Source of the DNA: Sphaerisporangium krabiense
GTDB lineage: Bacteria; Actinomycetota; Actinomycetes; Streptosporangiales; Streptosporangiaceae
Direction of reading: 5' to 3'
Assembly (NCBI RefSeq): GCF_014200435.1
Contig: NZ_JACHBR010000002.1
Span: 734,501 to 798,500 of the forward strand
DNA: 64,000 nt
Part shown: piece by piece, positions 25,902 to 34,921 of the stretch
Layout: each line of letters starts with the position of its first letter
How positions within the stretch are numbered: position 1 is the stretch's first letter
Made by a program: the position numbers and the translations under genes
Notes under the pieces: model-generated
Seen by the model: only the letters and a program-made list of their open reading frames with translations
What the model was told of the DNA's origin: nothing
The model's database searches: none

Positions 25902-27461
25902 TCATGCCGAGGAGGGCGTGAAGACCACGTCGACCCAGTAGTTGGTCGACTGATAGGTGTTGGTCGGGAAGGTGTTGGTCCCGCCGTACTGGTAGACGCC
26001 GTTGCCGCCGTCCGCGCCGTCCGCGGGCGCGAGCAGCGGGGCGTTGTCGTACTGGACGGTGAAGTACGGGCGGGTGACCGCGTAGAACCCCACGTTGGTC
26101 AGGCAGCTCGCCACATAGGTGGTGTTCGCGCTGATCGCGACCGGCGAGGCGAAGTTCGCCTGCTGCCAGCCGCTGGCCGTCTCACTGGAGAACGCCGAGC
26201 TGGCCAGCTGCGTCCCGTTGCCCGTCCACAGGGTCCCGACATGGGCGCCGGTGTTCTGCGCCCCCTTGTAGAACCGGATGCCGCTGACGGTCCCGGCCGT
26301 GTTGGCCCGGAACTTCACCCCGACCACGACCGCCCGGTTGTCCTGGTAGGACGCCACCGCCGGTGTCGTCGTGCTGCTCCACAGGCTCGCGGAGACGTTC
26401 TGGGCGAGGACGCTCGACTTGCTCGGGGCGAAATGCACGAGCGCCTCGTGGTCGAAGGTGTCGCCGCCCAGGTAGACGGCCTGGATCTGGTGGGTTCCCA
26501 CCGACAGGGAGGAGGTGCTGAAGGTGGCCACGCCGGAGGAGTCGAGGAAGCCCGAGCCGAGGGTCGTCGTCCCCTCCTTGAACAGCACCTGGCCCTGCGG
26601 GACCAGCGAGCCGCTGACCGCGCTCACCGTGGCCGTGAACGTCACCACCTGGTTGCGCGCGACGGGGTTGACCGACGAACTCAGGGTCGTCGTGGTCGCC
26701 GGCTCGACCGGCACGGCGATACGGGTCGCCGGGCCGTTGGTGGTGCCGGCCAGGATGACGTTGGCGTTGATGGTGAACAGCCGGCCGAAGACGGACGCGC
26801 CCGAGAGCGCCTGCGCGGTGTTGGCCGCCATCACGGTGCCGCGGAACGTGGAGTTGACGCCGAGCGTCGCCGAGTCGGTCGCCTGCCAGAACACGTTCTT
26901 GGCCTGCGCGCCGTTGATGAGCGCGATGTTGCTCACCGTCGCCGTGGTGAGCGTGGCGGACGTGAAGATGAACACCGAGTCCGGCTCGCCCTGGGCGTCG
27001 AGGGTGAGCGTCCCGGTGATCGTGAACGCGCCGCCGGTCGGTGCGTAGACGCCCGGCCCCTTGGTGGTCCCGCCGAGTTCGGCGGCCACCGTGGTGACCG
27101 GCGTCCGGCCGGCGATGTCGTTGTAGGCGGCGAGCATGTCGGTCCTGGCCGTGGCGGCGGCGGCGTCACCGGCGTGCGTCGTGCCGGTCACCGTGCCCGG
27201 CGGGAAGCCGGTCACCGTGCTGCCGGGACTCACCCCGAGGTCACCGGTGACGGCGGTGAAATTGTTGTTGTTGACCGCGGTTCCGCCGAGGACGGCGAAC
27301 GAGGCGGCCGAGCCGAGGTTCACCGGCGCCCGCCGCGCCGCGTTCGCGGTCAGCGGTGTCGCGAGGAGCGCGGCGGCCGTGAGGACGGCCGTGAGCGCCG
27401 CCGTCACCCAGGCGCGACCGGCGCCCGGCCGCGCGGCCCGAAAAGGAATTCTGTATTTCAT
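25902..27461 (-). CDS. Secreted DUF3494 (ice-binding-like) protein with Ig-like and DUF4082 domains
   Basis: 519-residue secreted protein. A signal peptide (WVTAALTAVLTAAALLATPLTANA) is followed by a DUF3494 domain (about residues 55-265) with VNLGSAASFAVLGGTAVNNN, VTGDLGVSPGSTVTGFP and FRGTVMAANTAQALSGASVFGR: the right-handed beta-helix fold also seen in ice-binding proteins. A Ig-like repeat follows (TTTTLSSSVNPVARNQVVTFTA...), then one C-terminal DUF4082 domain (VVVGVKFRANTAGTVSGIRFYKG ... TFPTNTYQSTNYWVDVVF). No anchor is seen. ATG 27461 has GAAGGA 8 nt upstream. Antifreeze activity is not implied; in soil actinomycetes such proteins are more likely adhesive or matrix components. Divergent from the large DUF4082 gene. 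Confidence 0.85.
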   Translation of the reverse strand: MKYRIPFRAARPGAGRAWVTAALTAVLTAAALLATPLTANAARRAPVNLGSAASFAVLGGTAVNNNNFTAVTGDLGVSPGSTVTGFPPGTVTGTTHAGDAAAATARTDMLAAYNDIAGRTPVTTVAAELGGTTKGPGVYAPTGGAFTITGTLTLDAQGEPDSVFIFTSATLTTATVSNIALINGAQAKNVFWQATDSATLGVNSTFRGTVMAANTAQALSGASVFGRLFTINANVILAGTTNGPATRIAVPVEPATTTTLSSSVNPVARNQVVTFTATVSAVSGSLVPQGQVLFKEGTTTLGSGFLDSSGVATFSTSSLSVGTHQIQAVYLGGDTFDHEALVHFAPSKSSVLAQNVSASLWSSTTTPAVASYQDNRAVVVGVKFRANTAGTVSGIRFYKGAQNTGAHVGTLWTGNGTQLASSAFSSETASGWQQANFASPVAISANTTYVASCLTNVGFYAVTRPYFTVQYDNAPLLAPADGADGGNGVYQYGGTNTFPTNTYQSTNYWVDVVFTPSSA

Positions 27462-27806
27462 CAAGTGTCCTTCATCCCCGATATGGAGCGATGCGGCATA
27501 TGAATGAGTAGCCGCTGTCACCGATTCTGGTGACGTCACGGGGAGGCGACATGCGGGGCACGCCCGGTGTTCCGGTAAAGGGCGGTGAATTTCTTTTGCC
27601 GAAAACTCAGATGTCGTGCTAAAGGGCCGCAGGGGTACGGGCAAACATCGGTTGGTCTGTTGCGACACGGAAATTATGTCGCCGTTCCCCCGGGCGTCGT
27701 GCCGTTACGATCCTGCCGAAGCCCGAGCCTTTGGGTACGTCCCGCACGCTCGCGGGCTTCGCGTGGCCTGCGGGGGCGGCCACGGATCGTCGCAAGGAGA
27801 ACGCTC
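27462..27806. promoter_or_regulatory. Divergent promoter region of the two DUF4082 genes, with inverted repeat
   Basis: 345 bp shared by two divergently transcribed secreted-protein genes. GTCACC-gattct-GGTGAC (27517-27534) is a perfect 6-bp inverted repeat, and GTCAC follows at 27535-27539. It could be a common operator. No gene or known riboswitch was recognised. Confidence 0.35.
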
Positions 27807-30800
27807 GTGGCGGATCGTGTGGAAATCTCGAGCCCATGGTGGAGGGTGTTTCGCGGGGCGTCGGCCGCCTTCCTGGCGGCGGTCCTCGCCACATCGGGCC
27901 CGTCCGGAGCGGCGTGGGCCGGTACCGGCGCCGCGCACGGGGGCCACGGCCGGGGTGCGGCCGCCTGCCCGCCGACCTCGGTCATCTGCCTGGAGAACAG
28001 CCTGCCCGGCAATCCCCCCAGCGAGTGGGACGTCTCCGGTTCCGGCGATCCCGCGATCCAGGGCTACGCCACCCAGATGAGCGTCGCCCCGGGCGAGACG
28101 GTGAACTTCAAGGTGATCACCAACGCGACGAGCTACCGCCTGGACATCTACCGCATCGGCTACTACGGCGGCATGGGCGCCCGCAAGATGGCGACGGTCA
28201 ACCCGTCCGTCCCGCTGCCGCAGACGCAGCCGACCTGCGCGAGCGACTCCACCACCGGGCTGGTCGACTGCGGCAACTGGGCCGTCTCGGCCTCGTGGAC
28301 GGTGCCGGCGAGCGCCGTCTCCGGGGTCTACACCGCCAAGCTGGTGGGGACGGACGGCAGCACCGGGGCCAGCCAGATCATGTTCGTCGTCCGGGACGAC
28401 ACGCGAGGCTCCACCCTGCTCTTCCAGACCTCCGACGCGACCTGGCAGGCGTACAACACCTACGGGGGCAACAGCCTGTACGCCGGCCAGCCCGCCGGCC
28501 GCGCCTACAAGGTCAGCTACAACCGGCCGATCAACACCCGCAACGCCAGCATCTCGCCGCAGAGCTTCTTCTTCAACGCCGAGTACCCGATGGTCCGCTG
28601 GCTGGAGGCCAACGGCTACGACGTCAGCTACACCAGCAACGTCGACACCGCCTCACGCCCCGCCGAACTGCTGGAGCACAAGACGTTCATGTCGGTGGGC
28701 CACGACGAGTACTGGTCCAACGAGATGCGCACCAACGTGGAGAACGCCCGCAACAACGGGGTCAACCTCGCCTTCTTCTCCGGCAACGAGATCTTCTGGA
28801 AGACGCGGTGGGAGCCCAGCATCGACGGGACGACGACACCGTTCCGCACGCTGGTCTGCTACAAGGAGACGATGGCCAACGCCAAGATCGACCCCAGCCC
28901 GCAGTGGACCGGCACCTGGCGCGACGCCCGCTTCTCCCCGCCGTCGGACGGCGGCCGGCCGGAGAACGCCCTGACCGGCACCCTGTTCATGGTCAACGGC
29001 ATCGCCAACGACGCGACCGTCGTCCCGGCCGAGTTCGCGACCATGCGGGAGTGGAGCAACACCGCCATCGCCGCCCTGCAACCCGGGCAGACGATCACGT
29101 TCCCCACCGGGGTCCTCGGCTACGAGTGGGACGAGGCGCCGGACAACCCCACCCGGCCGCCGGGGCTGGTGGCCATGTCCAAGACCACGGTCACCCTGAC
29201 GAGCAGGTATCTGCTGAACGAGGGCAGCGTCTACGGCGCCGGGGTGGCGACCAACAAGCTCTCCCTCTACAAGCACAGCAGCGGCGCGCTCGTGCTGGGC
29301 ACCGGCACCGTCCAGTGGTCCTGGGGCCTGGACGCCAACCACGACCGGGCGGGCACCCCCACGGACGTCTCCATGCAGCAGTTCACGGTCAACATCCTGG
29401 CCAACATGGGGGCGCAGCCCGCGAGCATCCAGACCGGCCTCGTCCCCGCGACCCCCTCCACGGACACCTCGCCTCCCACGGCGGTGATCACGAGCCCGGT
29501 GAGCGGCGCGTCCTTGATCAACGGCGCGGCCACCACCGTCCAGGGAACGGCCACCGACACCGGAGGCGGTGTCGTGTCCGCCATCGAGGTGTCCTCGGAC
29601 GGCGGCGCGACCTGGCAGCAGGCCACCGGGCGCAACACCTGGCAGTACACCTGGACGCCCACGCAGGGCGGACCGGCGACGATCATGGCGCGCGCCATCG
29701 ACGACATCGGCAACATCCAGCCGACGCCGGCCTCGGTGAACGTGAACGTGACCGCTGCCGACACCATCTGGCCTCCGACCACGGTGCCCGCCATCGCGGC
29801 GCAGAACGACCCGAACTCCGTGGAGGTCGGGGTGAAGTTCCGCACCACGTCTCCGGGCACGATCAACGGCATCCGGTTCTACAAGGGCTCCTCCAACACC
29901 GGCACGCACGTGGGCAACCTGTGGAGCTCGACCGGTCAGCTCCTCGCACAGGCGACGTTCACCAACGAGACCAGCAACGGCTGGCAGTCGGTGACCTTCT
30001 CGTCACCCGTGCAGGTGACCCCCAACACCACCTATGTGGCCTCGTACTTCGCCCCGCAGGGCATGTACTCCAAGAACACGCCGTACTTCACCCAGGCGGT
30101 GGTGAGCGGGCCGCTCACCGCCCTCGCGGACGGCACCGACGGCGGCAACGGGGTGTACGCGTACGCGTCGAGCACGACCTTCCCGACGAACACCTACCAG
30201 TCAAGCAACTACTGGACGGACGTCATCTTCTCGCCGACCACGACCACGACCGGCAGCCTGTGGAACAACGCGACGGTTCCGACCAACACGTCCTGGCCCG
30301 ACTCCGGGTCGGTCGTGCTCGGAGTGAGGTTCCGGTCGTCGGTCGACGGGGTGATCAGCGGTATCCGGTTCTACAAGGGCTCGGGGAACACCGGGACGCA
30401 CATCGGGAGCCTGTGGAGCAACACCGGTCAGCTGCTCGCCAGCGCCACCTTCACCAATGAGACCGCGTCCGGCTGGCAGCAGGTGTCGTTCCAGAATCCT
30501 GTCCCGATCACCGCCGGTACGACCTACGTCGCTTCGTACCTCGCGCCGACGGGGAACTACGCGGTGGACCGTCCCTACTTCACCACGTCGTTCACGAATT
30601 CCCCGCTCACCGCCCTCGCGAGCGGTACGGACGGGGCGAACGGCGTCTACGGGTACAGCTCGACGAACGCGTTCCCCACGCAGACCTACCAGACGACCAA
30701 CTACTGGGTCGACGTGGTCTTCTCGCCGGGCACGACCACCGCCGGCAGCCTGTGGAACAACGCGACGGTTCCGACCAACACCTCCTGGCCCGACTCCGGG

Positions 30801-31226
30801 TCGGTCGTGCTCGGAGTGAGGTTCCGGTCGTCGGTCGACGGGGTGATCAGCGGTATCCGGTTCTACAAGGGCTCGGGGAACACCGGGACGCACATCGGGA
30901 GCCTGTGGAGCAACACCGGTCAGCTGCTCGCCAGCGCCACCTTCACCAACGAGACCGCGTCCGGCTGGCAGCAGGTGTCGTTCCAGAATCCTGTCCCGAT
31001 CACCGCCGGTACGACCTACGTCGCTTCGTACCTCGCGCCGACGGGGAACTACGCGGTGGACCGTCCCTACTTCACCACGTCGTTCACGAATTCCCCGCTC
31101 ACCGCCCTCGCGAGCGGTACGGACGGGGCGAACGGCGTCTACGGGTACAGCTCGACGAACGCGTTCCCCACGCAGACCTACCAGACGACCAACTACTGGG
31201 TCGACGTGGTCTTCGCCGCCTCGTGA
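27807..31226 (+). CDS. Large secreted protein: N,N-dimethylformamidase-like domain, Ig-like domain and three DUF4082 domains
   Basis: 1139 residues. A signal peptide ends near SGAAWAG. Residues about 60-550 match the DMFase large-subunit-like domain: LPGNPPSEWDVSGSGDPAIQGYA, RLDIYRIGYYGGMGARK, LLFQTSDATWQAYNTYGG, FFNAEYPMVRWLEANGYDV and MSVGHDEYWSNEMRTNVE. A Big/Ig-like module follows (PPTAVITSPVSGASLING ... ATDTGGGVVSAIEVSSDGGATWQ). Then come three DUF4082 domains of about 155 residues; the last two are almost identical at DNA level. GTG 27807 has AAGGAG (27794-27799). The three repeats suggest a carbohydrate- or matrix-binding tail. Whether the DMFase-like part is an active amidohydrolase is unknown. 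It sits inside the polysaccharide locus, so a role at the cell surface is likely. Confidence 0.85.
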   Translation: MADRVEISSPWWRVFRGASAAFLAAVLATSGPSGAAWAGTGAAHGGHGRGAAACPPTSVICLENSLPGNPPSEWDVSGSGDPAIQGYATQMSVAPGETVNFKVITNATSYRLDIYRIGYYGGMGARKMATVNPSVPLPQTQPTCASDSTTGLVDCGNWAVSASWTVPASAVSGVYTAKLVGTDGSTGASQIMFVVRDDTRGSTLLFQTSDATWQAYNTYGGNSLYAGQPAGRAYKVSYNRPINTRNASISPQSFFFNAEYPMVRWLEANGYDVSYTSNVDTASRPAELLEHKTFMSVGHDEYWSNEMRTNVENARNNGVNLAFFSGNEIFWKTRWEPSIDGTTTPFRTLVCYKETMANAKIDPSPQWTGTWRDARFSPPSDGGRPENALTGTLFMVNGIANDATVVPAEFATMREWSNTAIAALQPGQTITFPTGVLGYEWDEAPDNPTRPPGLVAMSKTTVTLTSRYLLNEGSVYGAGVATNKLSLYKHSSGALVLGTGTVQWSWGLDANHDRAGTPTDVSMQQFTVNILANMGAQPASIQTGLVPATPSTDTSPPTAVITSPVSGASLINGAATTVQGTATDTGGGVVSAIEVSSDGGATWQQATGRNTWQYTWTPTQGGPATIMARAIDDIGNIQPTPASVNVNVTAADTIWPPTTVPAIAAQNDPNSVEVGVKFRTTSPGTINGIRFYKGSSNTGTHVGNLWSSTGQLLAQATFTNETSNGWQSVTFSSPVQVTPNTTYVASYFAPQGMYSKNTPYFTQAVVSGPLTALADGTDGGNGVYAYASSTTFPTNTYQSSNYWTDVIFSPTTTTTGSLWNNATVPTNTSWPDSGSVVLGVRFRSSVDGVISGIRFYKGSGNTGTHIGSLWSNTGQLLASATFTNETASGWQQVSFQNPVPITAGTTYVASYLAPTGNYAVDRPYFTTSFTNSPLTALASGTDGANGVYGYSSTNAFPTQTYQTTNYWVDVVFSPGTTTAGSLWNNATVPTNTSWPDSGSVVLGVRFRSSVDGVISGIRFYKGSGNTGTHIGSLWSNTGQLLASATFTNETASGWQQVSFQNPVPITAGTTYVASYLAPTGNYAVDRPYFTTSFTNSPLTALASGTDGANGVYGYSSTNAFPTQTYQTTNYWVDVVFAAS
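30251..31214 (+). repeat. Tandem duplication, period 492 bp (164 codons), two near-identical DUF4082 copies
   Basis: Copy 1 is 30251-30722 and copy 2 is 30743-31214. By eye only two differences were found over 472 bp (ACG/ACC Thr near 30290; AAT/AAC Asn near 30458), both silent, so the two domains are identical in protein. The first DUF4082 domain (about 29770-30240) is clearly diverged. This indicates a very recent duplication or gene conversion. Confidence 0.95.
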
Positions 31227-31285
31227 CGGCCGCGCGCCGCCCGCCTCCGGACCCGGCAACGTGTCCCGCGCGTTTCGGCAAAGGC

Positions 31286-31318
31286 GCGAGCGGGCGCGGG
31301 CCCGCGGTCGCGCCCCGG
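31286..31318 (+). terminator. Weak hairpin between the DUF4082 gene and rmlB
   Basis: GGGCGCG (31292-31298) pairs with CGCGCCC (31309-31315) around a GC-rich loop. It may end the upstream transcript; the stem is short. Confidence 0.3.
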
Positions 31319-31403
31319 CCGTAGGTTGAGCCCGTCATGATCGGGACGGACGGCCCGTCGCCACCTCGGCGGCGGGCCGCCGCGCGAGACGAAAGGCGAG
31401 CGT

Positions 31404-32390
31404 GTGAGGATCCTCGTCACCGGCGGGGCCGGGTTCATCGGCTCCCATTACGTGCGCGCCCTGCTGACCGGCGCCTACCCCGGCTACGAGGACGCGCGGG
31501 TGACCGTCCTCGACAAGCTCACCTACGCGGGCAACCCGGCCAACCTCGCCCCGGTGGCCTCCAGCCCCCGTTTCACGTTCGTCCGCGGCGACATCGCCGA
31601 CCCGCGCGTCGCCGCCGGCGTGGTCCCCGGCCACGACGTGGTGGTGAACTTCGCCGCCGAGACCCACGTCGACCGCTCCATCACCGGGGCGGCCGACTTC
31701 GTCCTTTCCAACGTGCTCGGCACGCAGACGCTGCTGCAGGCCGCCCTGGACGCCGGGGTGCGCACCGTGGTGCAGGTCTCCACCGACGAGGTGTACGGCT
31801 CGATCGACGAGGGCGCGTGGGACGAGGACGAGCCGCTGCTGCCGAACTCCCCGTACTCCGCCGCCAAGGCGGGCGCCGACCTGCTGTGCCGCGCCTACCA
31901 CCGCACCTACGGCCTGGACGTCCGGGTGACGCGCTGCTCCAACAACTACGGCCCCTACCAGTACCCCGAGAAGCTCATCCCGCTCGTCGTCACCAACCTG
32001 CTCGACGGGGACCGCGTGCCGCTGTACGGCGACGGCCTCAACGTCCGCGAGTGGCTGCACGTCGACGACCACTGCCGCGCCGTCCGGCTCGTGCTGGAGA
32101 AGGGCGCGCCCGGCGAGGTCTACAACGTCGGCGGCGGCGTCGAGCTGACCAACCGCGCACTGGTCGGCATGCTGCTGGAGGCGTGCGACGCCGGCTGGGA
32201 CGTGGTCGACCACGTGACCGACCGCCCCGGGCACGACCGCCGGTACTCCGTCGACAGCGGGAAGATCCGGTCCATCGGGTACGAGCCCCTGGTCCGGTTC
32301 GACCAGGGGCTCGGCGAGGTGGTGCGCTGGTACACGGCCAACCAGGCGTGGTGGCGGCCGTTGAAGCGCCGCTCAGGAGGGCGCGCCTGA
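31404..32390 (+). CDS. rmlB: dTDP-glucose 4,6-dehydratase
   Basis: Converts dTDP-glucose to dTDP-4-keto-6-deoxyglucose with NAD+. Family hallmarks: TGGAGFIGSHYVR, VLDKLTYAGNPANL, NFAAETHVDRSI, VSTDEVYGS (catalytic Thr-Asp-Glu), YSAAKAGADLL (Tyr/Lys) and RCSNNYGPYQYPEKLIPL. It is 328 residues, the standard length. GTG 31404 is preceded by AAAGG. It lies 6 kb from rmlA, separated by the divergent DUF4082 genes, an unusual split of the rml pair that suggests those two genes were inserted later. The last 18 nt overlap the convergent membrane-protein gene. Confidence 0.96.
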   Translation: MRILVTGGAGFIGSHYVRALLTGAYPGYEDARVTVLDKLTYAGNPANLAPVASSPRFTFVRGDIADPRVAAGVVPGHDVVVNFAAETHVDRSITGAADFVLSNVLGTQTLLQAALDAGVRTVVQVSTDEVYGSIDEGAWDEDEPLLPNSPYSAAKAGADLLCRAYHRTYGLDVRVTRCSNNYGPYQYPEKLIPLVVTNLLDGDRVPLYGDGLNVREWLHVDDHCRAVRLVLEKGAPGEVYNVGGGVELTNRALVGMLLEACDAGWDVVDHVTDRPGHDRRYSVDSGKIRSIGYEPLVRFDQGLGEVVRWYTANQAWWRPLKRRSGGRA

Positions 32391-34775
32391 GGCCGCCGGG
32401 CCCCGGGCCGGGTCCGGCAGCCGGTAGACCGCGTAGTCGCCGTACCGCACCTGGAACGACGCGAACCGCCCCACCATCTCCGGGCGGCCGAGCAGCCGCT
32501 CGTCCGCGACCAGCCACCGCACGCCGTACCTCTCGCGCAGCTCCTCCACCCCCCGCGCCGAGGGCGCCTCGAACACGGCGTCGTTGGCCCGCAGGCGCGC
32601 CGCGTCCCAGAAGGGCCGCTCGGTGAACGGCAGGCCGCGCTCGTCCCGGTCCAGGTTGGCGGCGGTGTAGGCCCAGCCCTCCACCAGCACGCGCCGCTCG
32701 GTCAGGGCCGACACCCAGAAGTGGCGGCTGTCGCACGGCCGCTCGTGCCCCCACAGGCAGTGGGCGTTCGTGGCGACCACATCGCCGGGACCGGCGTGCC
32801 CGCGCAGCCATCGCGCGGCCGCCATCGCGCCGCGCGGGATCTGCTCGGGCACGGGATGGTCGGCGGCGTTCAGGTTGCTGTCGGCGCCGTGCCCGAGATG
32901 GTCGAGCACGCGCGCCTGCCAGGCCGCGGGCACGCCGGCGGCCGAGACCGCCACGATCAGCAGCGCCCGGGCCGCCGCGCGCCTCGGGCCCGACAGCGAC
33001 GCCGCGACCAGCGCCGCGGCGCCGATGAACAGGAGCAGGACGGCGAACGGCAGGAACGGGCCGACGCTCCTCTCGCCGGGCGGCAGCGGCACCTGGACGC
33101 CGCAGGCCACCCGCACCAGGATCGCCGCGGCCATCCCGGCCAGGCAGGCGACGATGATCGCCCTCACTCCCGGCCGGCCCGCGCGCACGGCGGTGACCAG
33201 GCCGTACACCGCCAGCACCGCCAGGTACGGGTAGCAGGACTGCAGGAAGTACCCCTGGTTGAGGTCGCCCTCGCTGCCGAGCAGCAGCATCAGCCCCGCG
33301 CCCGCCGCCGACAGCCCGGCCATCAGCGTCACGGCCGGGCGCAGCAGCAGCGCCGGCCGGGCGAGCAACCCGAGCGCCCCGCACCACGTCACCCCCCAGC
33401 AGGCCAGGAACACCAGCGCGAATCCGGCCACCAGCCCGGTGGCCGCCGGCCGTCCCGCCAGCTCCGCCCACGTCGCGCGCACCACCGACAGCGGCTCGAC
33501 CGTCATCCCCTGCCGGGCCCCGCCGAACAGCACGACCTGCGCGAACGCCAGCGCGCCCGCCGTCATGCCGAGTGCCCCGAGCGCGGCACGCGGGAGACGG
33601 CGCAGCCGCACCCCCTCCACGACCGTCACCAGCGCGAGCGCCGCCGCCAGCAGCGGAAGATAGGGCGCCTTGGCTCCCATCACCGCCACCAGCAGCAGGG
33701 CCAGCAGCGCCCACCGGCCACGGCCGCCTCCCGGCCGGGTCAGCAGGTCGGCGAGCAGCAGCATCACGGGCGCGAACAGCAGGGCGCCGAACGTCTGCGT
33801 CGGGCTGTTCCACGGCACGTGCAGGACGCCGGTCCAGCGCAGCAGGCCGTTGGCGCCCGAGTACAGGCTCGGCGCCGCCACCAGCAGCGTCCCGGCGACG
33901 GCCATGGCGCCCGCCGCCGCGGAGCCGATGACCCGCCGCCCCGTCAGGCCCACCAGGACCGCGAAGGCCACCAGCATGGGCAGCACGGACAGGCGCGTGA
34001 GCAGCGTCAGCGGCTCCACCCCGGTGATCCAGCTCGACGCCGCCAGGTGCGCGTAGGTGAACCAGTGGTAGTTCAGCGGCTCCCCGGCCACGAACGGCAC
34101 CTGCGGCGGCACGTGGTTCCGCAGCTCGCCCGCCATCGACAGGTGGAACGGCAGGTCGGGGTGCGCCCAGCCCGCCTCCGGCCAGGTCGGCGCGACGACC
34201 CGGAAACATACGAAGGCGCTCCACCCGGTCAGGTACACCACCGTCCCCGCCGCGAACCACCGCTCCCAGCCGGGGACGTTCGGGCGCGGGCGCGCCCTCC
34301 AGAAGGGACGCAGCCGGGGGACCAGCAGGAACGTGGCGTAGACCGCGGCCGGCCACGCCAGGACGAGCAGCGGCGCTCCGGCGGCCCGTGCGGCGATGTA
34401 GGCGGGCACCTCGGCCGCGTAGCCGACCGTCAGCCCGAGCGCGAGGTCCTCGGGCAGTGAGCGGCGGCCGCGGTAGGCGGCCCGCGCCAGCAGCACCCCG
34501 GGCACCGCGACGCACACGGCCAGGTAGGCGCAGAAGGACGCCAGGTCCCTGGCCGAGACGCCGTAGTAGGAGAGCACCGCGACAGGGAAGCAGCCCGCCA
34601 CCACGCCGGGCGCCCATCGGGAGACCACCGGGCCCCACGTCGTGCCCCCTCCCCGGAAGCGGCGGCCGGCCGTGCGGCCCGGGGGAGCCAGGGCGTCAGG
34701 GGAGGGACTGCCGGTCGTCGCGACCGGCGCGATCCGGCCGCGCGCGGTGGCGCCGGCCGGCGGATTCGTCGTCAT
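32373..34775 (-). CDS. Large polytopic membrane protein, GT-C-like (paralogue of 17098-19506)
   Basis: 800 residues, the same length and architecture as the copy at 17098: an Ala/Pro/Gly-rich cytoplasmic N-terminus, at least 12 TM segments, and a C-terminal extracytoplasmic domain. Shared motifs: GEPLNYHWFTYAHLAASSWI, WNSPTQTFGALLFAP, VVAVMGAKAPYLPLLA, AAARWLRGHAGPGDVVATN, HCLWGHERPCD and ALTERRVLVEGW. The first large loop has HPDLPFHLSMAGEL, where the other copy has YDESFHLALVAEL. Probable polyprenyl-sugar-dependent glycosyltransferases, one at each side of the locus; the family was not identified. ATG 34775. It follows the dehydrogenase gene after a terminator, so it likely has its own promoter. 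Confidence 0.75.
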   Translation of the reverse strand: MTTNPPAGATARGRIAPVATTGSPSPDALAPPGRTAGRRFRGGGTTWGPVVSRWAPGVVAGCFPVAVLSYYGVSARDLASFCAYLAVCVAVPGVLLARAAYRGRRSLPEDLALGLTVGYAAEVPAYIAARAAGAPLLVLAWPAAVYATFLLVPRLRPFWRARPRPNVPGWERWFAAGTVVYLTGWSAFVCFRVVAPTWPEAGWAHPDLPFHLSMAGELRNHVPPQVPFVAGEPLNYHWFTYAHLAASSWITGVEPLTLLTRLSVLPMLVAFAVLVGLTGRRVIGSAAAGAMAVAGTLLVAAPSLYSGANGLLRWTGVLHVPWNSPTQTFGALLFAPVMLLLADLLTRPGGGRGRWALLALLLVAVMGAKAPYLPLLAAALALVTVVEGVRLRRLPRAALGALGMTAGALAFAQVVLFGGARQGMTVEPLSVVRATWAELAGRPAATGLVAGFALVFLACWGVTWCGALGLLARPALLLRPAVTLMAGLSAAGAGLMLLLGSEGDLNQGYFLQSCYPYLAVLAVYGLVTAVRAGRPGVRAIIVACLAGMAAAILVRVACGVQVPLPPGERSVGPFLPFAVLLLFIGAAALVAASLSGPRRAAARALLIVAVSAAGVPAAWQARVLDHLGHGADSNLNAADHPVPEQIPRGAMAAARWLRGHAGPGDVVATNAHCLWGHERPCDSRHFWVSALTERRVLVEGWAYTAANLDRDERGLPFTERPFWDAARLRANDAVFEAPSARGVEELRERYGVRWLVADERLLGRPEMVGRFASFQVRYGDYAVYRLPDPARGPAASGAPS

Positions 34776-34872
34776 GGGCGAAAGCTAGGGTCCCTGACCT
34801 GCCAGAACGCGCGCGGACGCCCGCAGGCGGCGATCTCCTTACCGTCCTTTTATCCCCCGTCTGACCGCCTCG

Positions 34873-34921
34873 CCCGCCGTCGCCCCGCCACCTTCCGGCG
34901 GGCGGCGGGGCTGTCGGCGGG
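34873..34921 (-). terminator. Interrupted hairpin directly after the UDP-sugar dehydrogenase stop
   Basis: Outer arms CCCGCCG (34873-34879) / CGGCGGG (34915-34921) and inner arms CCCCGCC (34883-34889) / GGCGGGG (34904-34910). It begins at the base next to the stop codon (34922-34924 on the minus strand). Confidence 0.6.

Noticed and set aside
27631-27660. Cyclic-di-GMP riboswitch-like phrase GGGCAAAC upstream of the large DUF4082 gene
   Set aside because: The other conserved GEMM elements (second stem, GNRA loop and its receptor) could not be found.
21256-32390. Rhamnose (dTDP-L-rhamnose) biosynthesis locus
   Set aside because: RmlA and RmlB are present but no RmlC epimerase or RmlD reductase was found; WecE and the GNAT point to an amino sugar instead.
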